Assembly: GCA_947486675.1 (NCBI GenBank)
Contig: CANKUF010000002.1
Coordinates: 1-15,316, forward strand
Direction: 5' to 3'
Length of the DNA: 15,316 nucleotides
From: Acidimicrobiaceae bacterium
GTDB taxonomy: Bacteria; Actinomycetota; Acidimicrobiia; Acidimicrobiales; Ilumatobacteraceae
Shown in pieces: positions 1 to 4,646 of this stretch (its first letter is position 1; each line of letters begins with the position of its first letter). Position numbers and translations under genes: made by a program. The notes beneath the pieces are model-generated. The model had not been told where the DNA came from, ran no database searches, and worked only from the letters and a program-made list of their open reading frames with translations.

Positions 1-202
1 AAAGACTGGGACTTTGACGGGTGCAAAAGCCTTGTCGGGCTTTGTTCCGTTTTCGCCAGATCAGGCCTCGACATTTGCCCTGATCATCAATGGATCAAAT
101 GCGGCCAATCAAACGACGTATAGACCTATTTGGAACGCACTTTCCAATGCCTTAGGCGGGTTCTCGGGCAGTCCTACAGCAAGTGAGATTGCACCGAATT
201 AG
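1..202 (+). CDS. dacB: D-alanyl-D-alanine carboxypeptidase / PBP4-type endopeptidase (C-terminal fragment)
   Basis: This is the last 66 codons of a gene whose start lies outside the window. The reading frame opens at base 2 with K-T-G-T-L-T-G, the third active-site motif (KTG) of penicillin-binding enzymes. It is followed by A-L-S-G-F and F-A-L-I-I-N-G, the strand pattern after KTG in S13-family (DacB/PBP4) peptidases. By family knowledge these enzymes act outside the membrane, trimming D-alanine from peptidoglycan stem peptides or cutting cross-links. The C-terminal tail after the last strand is short and Ser/Ala/Pro-rich, with no visible membrane anchor. The SxxK and SxN motifs would be upstream and cannot be checked. 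The next gene starts 12 bp after the stop in the same frame, so co-transcription is likely. Assignment rests on one motif and its surroundings. Confidence 0.72.
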   Translation, partial: KTGTLTGAKALSGFVPFSPDQASTFALIINGSNAANQTTYRPIWNALSNALGGFSGSPTASEIAPN

Positions 203-214
203 CCCAAGCGCTGG

Positions 215-547
215 TTGAATGAATGGGTGCTTTCACTTAATTCTGGTTCATCGTTTACTGAGTTGATTGACCTCGTGCGCGCCTATGCGAAGCAGGAAAC
301 CATCGGCGAGCTTCGAGGAACTGGTCGCTGGCTCGCATGGGGAGCAGTTGGCGGACTCTCGATTCTTCTTGGCCTGCTGTTCGTCCTCGTTGGCGTACTC
401 AGACTGTTGCAATCAACTGTCTTTGAGGGATCCAGCGGCATGAGTTGGGCACCGTATTTCATTGTGCTTGCTCTCACCGCTGCACTTGTGGTTTTTTCCC
501 AGTCGCGAATTCGCAAACCCTTTCTGCATAGCGGTGGAAACAAATAG
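215..547 (+). CDS. small two-pass membrane protein, holin-X-like (phage holin superfamily III type)
   Basis: The protein has 110 residues. An N-terminal amphipathic stretch (about 14-38, with L-I-D-L-V-R and A-K-Q-E) precedes two hydrophobic segments, about 39-62 and 78-95, and a short basic tail. This layout resembles the 'Actinobacterial holin-X' small membrane proteins, which are chromosomal and mostly not phage-derived; that match is from memory of the family pattern. The start is TTG at 215, 12 bp after the preceding stop, with no convincing ribosome binding site; GTG at 227 in the same frame is an alternative that removes four residues. The stop TAG shares its last base with the GTG start of the next gene (TAGTG), so translation is probably coupled. 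No function is proposed beyond a membrane location. Confidence 0.6.
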   Translation: MNEWVLSLNSGSSFTELIDLVRAYAKQETIGELRGTGRWLAWGAVGGLSILLGLLFVLVGVLRLLQSTVFEGSSGMSWAPYFIVLALTAALVVFSQSRIRKPFLHSGGNK

Positions 548-756
548 TGACACAGTCGAACCCGAAAATCACGCGTGCCGATCTTGAAGGCAAATTCAAG
601 GCACTTCAAGACGACATTCAAGGAACTGCCGATCGCAACAAGTCAACTATCGCAACATATGCAGCAATTGCAGGTGGGGTAGTTGTCATACTTGCTTACG
701 CATTCGGGCGGAGAAGCGGTAGAAAGCGTCGCAGTGTCCTCGAAATCCGAAGATAA
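547..756 (+). CDS. small single-pass membrane protein with basic tail
   Basis: The protein has 69 residues: a charged N-terminal helix (about 8-33, including A-D-L-E-G-K-F), one transmembrane segment (about 34-53) and a strongly basic end, G-R-R-S-G-R-K-R-R-S-V-L-E-I-R-R. By the positive-inside rule the basic tail is cytoplasmic. The arrangement recalls small DUF3618-like actinobacterial membrane proteins, but I cannot confirm membership. The GTG start shares one base with the preceding stop. The 3' end overlaps the next reading frame. Its natural-looking basic ending argues against a sequencing frameshift having joined or split it. Role unknown; it probably works with the two neighbouring small proteins. 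Confidence 0.6.
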   Translation: MTQSNPKITRADLEGKFKALQDDIQGTADRNKSTIATYAAIAGGVVVILAYAFGRRSGRKRRSVLEIRR

Positions 757-931
757 GAAGTCCGTAACACCGCCAAGCGCACCATCTGTTCGGGAGTCGC
801 TGTGGTGGATACCGATTATTTGGCGCGTGTTGAAATGGATTCGCAAACGGAACCGAAAAAGCAGTGTCACAACCGTTCGCCTACGCAAGGATGAGGAAGT
901 AATCATCCGTAAGAAGGATTCATCGCTATGA
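734..931 (+). CDS. small basic protein, hypothetical, overlapping its neighbours
   Basis: I read this as a 65-residue protein starting at GTG 734. An A/G-rich stretch AGAAAG lies at 720-725, about 8 nt upstream. An in-frame TTG at 683 would add 17 residues but lies deep inside the preceding gene. The product has a short hydrophobic patch (L-W-W-I-P-I-I-W, about 22-29), a run of basic residues and a C-terminal beta-like tail (V-T-T-V-R-L-R ... E-V-I-I-R-K-K). It overlaps the preceding gene by 23 bp in another frame. Its TGA overlaps the ATG of trmI (ATGA), which implies translational coupling. I do not recognise a family. It could be a peripheral membrane protein. Confidence 0.5.
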   Translation: MSSKSEDKKSVTPPSAPSVRESLWWIPIIWRVLKWIRKRNRKSSVTTVRLRKDEEVIIRKKDSSL

Positions 932-1731
932 GCGTTCGCACTTTTCAATATGGTCAGCGCGTGTTGATCATTGACAGCAAGAAAAGGCGTTACTTGGCAA
1001 CGCTGTCCGAAAAGGGAGAGTTTCACAGCCATTCTGGTGTCATTACCCATGCGCAAATTGTTGGACTTGAAGAGGGTGCTCTGATTGTTAATTCGAAGGG
1101 ATCGAGTTATTCCATTCTCCGCCCGACATTGGAAGACTTTGTTCTCGAAATGCCGCGTGGCGCGCAAGTGATTTATCCCAAAGACCTTGCTCCAATTTGC
1201 ATGATTGCTGATATCGGCCCAGGCATGCGCGTCTTTGAAACAGGTGTTGGAAGCGGTGCACTTTCCATGACCATGCTTCGATACGGCGCCCACATTACGG
1301 GATACGAACTGCGTGAGGACTTCGCAAATCGAGCACAGTCAAATGTCCGATCATTTCTTGGCGAAGAAGCTATGGAGCGTTACGACGTGCACATTCGCGA
1401 TGCGTACGAAGGCATCGATGGACACGATTTCGATCGGGTGGTTCTTGACCTGCCGGAACCGTGGAATGTAGTACCTCATGCCGAAAAGGCGTTGCGTAAG
1501 GGTGGACTATTGGTTGCCTACACACCGAGCATCACTCAAGCTGTGCAAGTGCGACAATGCTTTGGGAATTCGTGGATTGAAGCTCGGACTATGGAAGTGC
1601 TTCACCGAACCTGGCACATTGAGGGAATGGCAGTACGACCGGACCACAGAATGGTTGCCCACACAGCATTCTTGACTGTCGCGCGCTTTATCGGCGCTGA
1701 CTCAGTGTTTGCAGAGCAAACGAAGGACTAA
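928..1731 (+). CDS. trmI: tRNA (adenine(58)-N1)-methyltransferase TrmI
   Basis: The 267-residue length is usual for bacterial and archaeal TrmI, a SAM-dependent enzyme, usually tetrameric, that methylates N1 of A58 in the tRNA T-loop. An N-terminal beta domain (about 1-75) precedes the Rossmann methyltransferase domain. The latter shows R-P-T-L-E-D-F, the SAM-binding motif E-T-G-V-G-S-G-A (106-113 region), a second strand ending in G-Y-E-L-R, and D-L-P-E-P-W (around 174-179), the family's catalytic-site loop. The ATG start overlaps the previous stop. The stop TAA overlaps the convergent ferredoxin's stop by 4 bp. In actinobacteria this gene commonly borders the Pup-proteasome cluster (Rv2118c in M. 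tuberculosis), which is why its downstream neighbours matter here. Confidence 0.93.
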   Translation: MSVRTFQYGQRVLIIDSKKRRYLATLSEKGEFHSHSGVITHAQIVGLEEGALIVNSKGSSYSILRPTLEDFVLEMPRGAQVIYPKDLAPICMIADIGPGMRVFETGVGSGALSMTMLRYGAHITGYELREDFANRAQSNVRSFLGEEAMERYDVHIRDAYEGIDGHDFDRVVLDLPEPWNVVPHAEKALRKGGLLVAYTPSITQAVQVRQCFGNSWIEARTMEVLHRTWHIEGMAVRPDHRMVAHTAFLTVARFIGADSVFAEQTKD

Positions 1732-1973
1732 GGCTCGATAAAGATGCATTCGCCGGGGCATTCCTCGGCGGATTCAATTACTGCGTCCATAAATTTGTCT
1801 TCAAAGTTGGCCATACCTTCGGCCCCTTGAGCGTTGCCCTTGGCTGTAGCCAAAATTTTGTCTTTTTCACTCACGTAAGCCAAACCATCGTCGAGCAAGG
1901 TGAAAACATCTGGTGCGATTTCCTCACACAGTCCGTCTCCGGTGCAGAGATCCTGATCAATCCAGACCTTCAT
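1728..1973 (-). CDS. small low-potential-type ferredoxin (3Fe-4S / single-cluster)
   Basis: The protein has 81 residues with C10-T-G-D-G-L-C16 near the N-terminus and C72-P-G-E-C76 near the C-terminus. This is the pattern of single-cluster ferredoxins: three cysteine ligands, with the fourth position of CxxCxxC replaced, here by Asp13. A-P-D-V-F after the first motif is typical of the small actinobacterial ferredoxins that serve cytochrome P450s and oxygenases. C76 is a fifth, non-canonical position. The start ATG has a strong Shine-Dalgarno sequence (AAAGGAG, 8 nt spacing). Its stop overlaps that of trmI tail to tail. No P450 or reductase gene is in the window, so the redox partner is unknown. 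Confidence 0.85.
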   Translation of the reverse strand: MKVWIDQDLCTGDGLCEEIAPDVFTLLDDGLAYVSEKDKILATAKGNAQGAEGMANFEDKFMDAVIESAEECPGECIFIEP

Positions 1974-1981
1974 GTCATGTA

Positions 1982-1988
1982 CTCCTTT
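1982..1988 (-). promoter_or_regulatory. ribosome binding site of the ferredoxin gene
   Basis: The minus strand reads AAAGGAG, 8 nt before the ATG at 1973. It is one of only two clear Shine-Dalgarno sequences in the window and fixes the ferredoxin start. It also shows that this gene has a leadered mRNA, unlike several neighbours. Confidence 0.7.
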
Positions 1989-2109
1989 AGCAACTTCATT
2001 CGACGACTAATTCGTCCATCAGACTACATCGCCACCATTGCTAGATGCGTATTTTGGTCATGTGAATTTGTACAAATCGAGCATTTCCAAGCCCAGAAAA
2101 GCCACTTGA

Positions 2110-2115
2110 TAGGTT
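2110..2115 (+). promoter_or_regulatory. possible -10 element (TAGGTT) just upstream of lepB
   Basis: A TAnnnT hexamer ends 8 nt before the ATG at 2124, which would give a very short or absent leader. No -35 is recognisable. The stretch 1974-2123 is the longest intergenic region of the window and must also hold the divergent ferredoxin promoter. No other structure was seen in it. Confidence 0.3.
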
Positions 2116-2123
2116 GGTGATCC

Positions 2124-2708
2124 ATGTCCGACGCTGCAGAGTCAAATGTGAACGGCGCATATAAGGCAATCCGCGAATGGGCAACCGTCATCGGTGTCGC
2201 GTTGATTATTGCCTTTTTGGTCCGCGGGTTTGTGCTCCAGCAGTTTTACATCAGTGGTCCAAGTATGGAATCGACCATGTTCCAGGACAACCGTGTACTC
2301 GTGAACAAGCTTTCCTATCGTCTGCATGACATCCACCGAGGTGACGTTGTTGTATTTGATCGTGTAACAACAGATGGTGTTGCAGTCCAGCACGACGACC
2401 TCATTAAACGGGTCATCGGCATAGCTGGCGATCAAATATCCATTTCACAATGTGTTGTTTCCGTAAATGGAAAGCCAATCACTGAACCATATTTAAATGA
2501 TTACGATCTTGCGCAATCCAATCTGGATGACCGTTGTCGAGTTCCCGAAATGGACGATGTGACGGTTGAGAGCGGACATTTGTTTGTTATGGGTGACAAT
2601 CGCCCTCAATCATTTGACAGCAGAATGTTTGGAACGATTGACAGCAAGCTCGTTGTTGGTAGAGCATTCGTCATCATTTGGCCGGTTGGCTCATTTCACT
2701 GGCTGTAG
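2124..2708 (+). CDS. lepB: signal peptidase I
   Basis: The protein has 194 residues, the short Gram-positive-type form of the S26 leader peptidase that cleaves Sec and Tat signal peptides at the outer face of the membrane. One N-terminal transmembrane segment (about 19-38) anchors it. The catalytic serine is S47 in S-G-P-S-M-E-S-T-M. The general-base lysine is K95 in L-I-K-R-V-I-G. The box M-G-D-N-R-P-x-S-x-D-S-R spans about 156-167. The C-terminus ends in W-P-V-G-S-F-H-W-L with no second membrane span. Two cysteines, C110 and C138, flank the extracytoplasmic loop and could form a disulfide (inference). It converges on the GDPD gene with a 2 bp gap. Close to tatBC, it may process Tat substrates, but signal peptidase I serves both export routes. 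Confidence 0.93.
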   Translation: MSDAAESNVNGAYKAIREWATVIGVALIIAFLVRGFVLQQFYISGPSMESTMFQDNRVLVNKLSYRLHDIHRGDVVVFDRVTTDGVAVQHDDLIKRVIGIAGDQISISQCVVSVNGKPITEPYLNDYDLAQSNLDDRCRVPEMDDVTVESGHLFVMGDNRPQSFDSRMFGTIDSKLVVGRAFVIIWPVGSFHWL

Positions 2709-2710
2709 TT

Positions 2711-3424
2711 TCAGCCGTTGACGTTGCGCATCGCGTCTGACGCTCGATCTGGCCAATCGCTAAATATTCCGTCCAATCCCATCCGCAACCCAGTTGTCAA
2801 TACTTCGGGATATTGAAGATTCCAGCCGAAGCAAAAAATGTTGAATCGGTGGAATAGTGCGACCAGACCACCGTTCCAATCGGGGAACGGCATGTTGACT
2901 GTTGAAATGCCTAGGTCACGCAAGGTTGCGGCGTGTCGCTCAGGACCTAGGGCCATGGCCTTCAACCGTGTTGAATGAACAAGATTGCTGCCCTCTGTTC
3001 GACCGATCCACTGTTCGAGGAATGACAGATCTGGATGACATAACCACGTCTTTTCTGGCGTGCCGTGTTTGACAACAGTTCGAACGACATCGGACATGCT
3101 GTTGACATCTTTGATATCCAAACTGAGATGGAATTTGGAACCACAGCGTTGATACAGATCGGCAAGAGACGGAATCCAATCGGGGAGCGACGCGCGGTCA
3201 AAACTGCTAATTGGTTTGCTGCGCAATTTGCCTTTCACAATTCCATCGTGGTCAAGTACGGCAATTCCATTGCGGGTAATCCACGTGTCCGACTCCAGAC
3301 CAGTGGCGCCTAAACGAAGTGCTAGCTCGAACGCTTCAATGGTGTTCTCGGGCAGATGCGCACGCGCTCCTCTGTGGGCGAAGGTAATTTGACCATCGAT
3401 CAGGGGAGAAATGCGCTCTTGCAC
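2711..3424 (-). CDS. glycerophosphodiester phosphodiesterase (GDPD family)
   Basis: The 237-residue protein is a TIM-barrel GDPD that would hydrolyse glycerophosphodiesters to glycerol-3-phosphate and an alcohol. Visible signatures are H17-R18-G-A, P-E-N-T (25-28), E44-S-D46 and D-H59-D. These supply the catalytic histidines and metal-binding acids of the family (UgpQ/GlpQ type). No signal peptide is visible, so it is probably cytoplasmic. The GTG start at 3424 is the only usable long start: an in-frame stop lies four codons upstream. It is also supported by a TAnnnT box exactly 6 nt before it. It is divergent from tatB across 48 bp and convergent with lepB. It may recycle lipid headgroups, but the substrate cannot be read from sequence. 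Confidence 0.87.
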   Translation of the reverse strand: MQERISPLIDGQITFAHRGARAHLPENTIEAFELALRLGATGLESDTWITRNGIAVLDHDGIVKGKLRSKPISSFDRASLPDWIPSLADLYQRCGSKFHLSLDIKDVNSMSDVVRTVVKHGTPEKTWLCHPDLSFLEQWIGRTEGSNLVHSTRLKAMALGPERHAATLRDLGISTVNMPFPDWNGGLVALFHRFNIFCFGWNLQYPEVLTTGLRMGLDGIFSDWPDRASDAMRNVNG

Positions 3425-3430
3425 ATCGCC

Positions 3431-3436
3431 ATGCTA
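3431..3436 (-). promoter_or_regulatory. -10 element TAGCAT of the GDPD gene (leaderless layout)
   Basis: The minus strand reads TAGCAT, then 6 nt, then the GTG start at 3424. A -10 box ending 6 nt before the start codon places transcription initiation at or next to the first base of the codon. No -35 consensus is visible, and no Shine-Dalgarno sequence is present. Confidence 0.45.
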
Positions 3437-3460
3437 CGCATCCCCAGATGGATCAAGGTT

Positions 3461-3466
3461 TAGACT
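3461..3466 (+). promoter_or_regulatory. -10 element TAGACT of the tatB-tatC-helY operon (leaderless layout)
   Basis: TAGACT ends 6 nt before the GTG at 3473, which predicts a leaderless transcript for tatB. A mirror-image arrangement serves the divergent GDPD gene 25 bp away, so this 48 bp gap seems to hold two back-to-back core promoters. No -35 consensus is recognisable. Confidence 0.5.
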
Positions 3467-3472
3467 GACAAG

Positions 3473-3850
3473 GTGTTTAATTTCTCTGGAAGCGAGATCT
3501 TCTTCCTGATGATCTTGGGCCTCGTCATCTTGGGTCCTGAAAAACTTCCTGGAGTAATTCGCAAGGCCGGAAAGTTGTACGGCGAATTCAAGCGCATCAC
3601 CACCGATGCTCAGTCAGAATTTAAGGGTGCATTCGGGGACACAATCGGTGATCTCAAAGAAACTGCCCAGGGTTACAAGTCGATGTTTGACTCAGCAAGT
3701 CAGCAAGCCAACAACACGCTTCGTGATGTTGCCAAATTCGATCACGATGCACCGAATGAACCGACCGAAACAGACGAGTCCGAAGTGGAACCCAAGTTCA
3801 TTCCGTTCGAGATCGGGCTTCCAGAAACTGAATCCGAGTTAGATCGCTAA
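3473..3850 (+). CDS. tatB: Sec-independent protein translocase subunit TatB (TatA/TatB family)
   Basis: The 125-residue protein belongs to the twin-arginine translocation system, which exports folded proteins. A short transmembrane helix (about 7-20) is followed by the hinge G21-P22-E-K-L-P and an amphipathic helix (about 27-48), then an acidic, disordered-looking tail. E8 and G21-P22 are positions typical of TatB rather than TatA (TatA usually has F-G at the hinge). Actinobacterial annotations often call the protein in this locus TatA, and only one such protein lies here, so it may cover either role. The start is GTG with a TAnnnT box 6 nt upstream and no ribosome binding site. The stop TAA shares a base with the ATG of tatC. 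Confidence 0.85.
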   Translation: MFNFSGSEIFFLMILGLVILGPEKLPGVIRKAGKLYGEFKRITTDAQSEFKGAFGDTIGDLKETAQGYKSMFDSASQQANNTLRDVAKFDHDAPNEPTETDESEVEPKFIPFEIGLPETESELDR

Positions 3851-4641
3851 TGGTCAGCTTGTTGCGAGGTCAATCGTCACCCGGTGAAGGTGGAATGACC
3901 ATCTTTGGTCATCTCGCAGAGCTTCGCATGCGTCTTGTTCGAATGCTGCTCGCTGTGGCAATTGGTTCAATTGTGATTTTGGTTTTCTACGATCAATTTT
4001 TGCAATTCCTTACTCAGCCGTACCGCAATATTTGTAACACGCGTCCGGATTTCAAATGTGATGGCACACTGTTCACCCTGGGCCCGATTGAGGGTCTCAG
4101 TGCGCGCATGCGTATCGCGGGTTACGGCGGATTGATCATTGCCTTGCCTGTCATCATGTGGCAGTTGTGGAAGTTCATCGTTCCCGCACTAAACAAGCAA
4201 GAAAAGAAATACTCGATTCCATTCATCGTTACTTCGGTGATCCTGTTTATGACTGGTGCATGGCTCGCATATTGGACGCTGGACAAAGCTCTTGAATTCC
4301 TCATTGCATGGTCAGGTGCCGGCGTGGAACAGACGTATCAAATCTCGAAGTACATCAGCCTTGTTGCCATGATGGTGCTTGCATTTGGTGCAGGCTTCCT
4401 CGTTCCTGTTCTTGTCGTGTTTTTGCAGCTCGTAGGTGTCGTCACTCCGCAAACATTGATTAAGCAGTGGCGCTATTCGTTTATGGGGACTTTTTTGATC
4501 GCCGCAGTGGTTACACCAAGTGGTGATCCAATCTCCATGATGGCTTTAGCCATTCCCATGACGCTGCTGTTCATGATTGCAATTCTGATTGGCTTCATCG
4601 CACAGCGTCGGAAGAAGAAGCGTTCGCCAGAAGGCGAATAA
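3850..4641 (+). CDS. tatC: Sec-independent protein translocase TatC
   Basis: The 263-residue polytopic protein has six hydrophobic segments, standard for TatC, the receptor for twin-arginine signal peptides. The N-terminal signature H21-L-A-E-L-R26 matches the cytoplasmic motif before helix 1, and G-P-I-E-G-L lies in the first periplasmic loop region. A second in-frame ATG at codon 16 (M-T-I-F-G-H-L) could be the true start. I kept the upstream ATG because it overlaps the tatB stop by one base. In the F-G-A-G-F-L184-V-P-V segment, leucine occupies the position that is glutamate (F-E-V-P, E170) in the E. coli protein. A basic tail (R-R-K-K-K-R) ends the protein. helY follows after 5 bp. Confidence 0.93.
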   Translation: MVSLLRGQSSPGEGGMTIFGHLAELRMRLVRMLLAVAIGSIVILVFYDQFLQFLTQPYRNICNTRPDFKCDGTLFTLGPIEGLSARMRIAGYGGLIIALPVIMWQLWKFIVPALNKQEKKYSIPFIVTSVILFMTGAWLAYWTLDKALEFLIAWSGAGVEQTYQISKYISLVAMMVLAFGAGFLVPVLVVFLQLVGVVTPQTLIKQWRYSFMGTFLIAAVVTPSGDPISMMALAIPMTLLFMIAILIGFIAQRRKKKRSPEGE

Positions 4642-4646
4642 TCACT

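Noticed and set aside
215..547. Holin-like protein as a sign of prophage
   Set aside because: No lysin, tail, portal or integrase genes are nearby; holin-X-like small membrane proteins are common in actinobacterial chromosomes.
643..1293. 216-codon open frame on the minus strand opposite the small proteins and trmI
   Set aside because: It lies antisense to trmI, whose motifs are unmistakable, and its translation shows no recognisable family pattern.
1827..2120. Plus-strand open frame covering the ferredoxin and the lepB upstream gap
   Set aside because: Most of it is antisense to the ferredoxin coding sequence, and the translation has no domain-like features.
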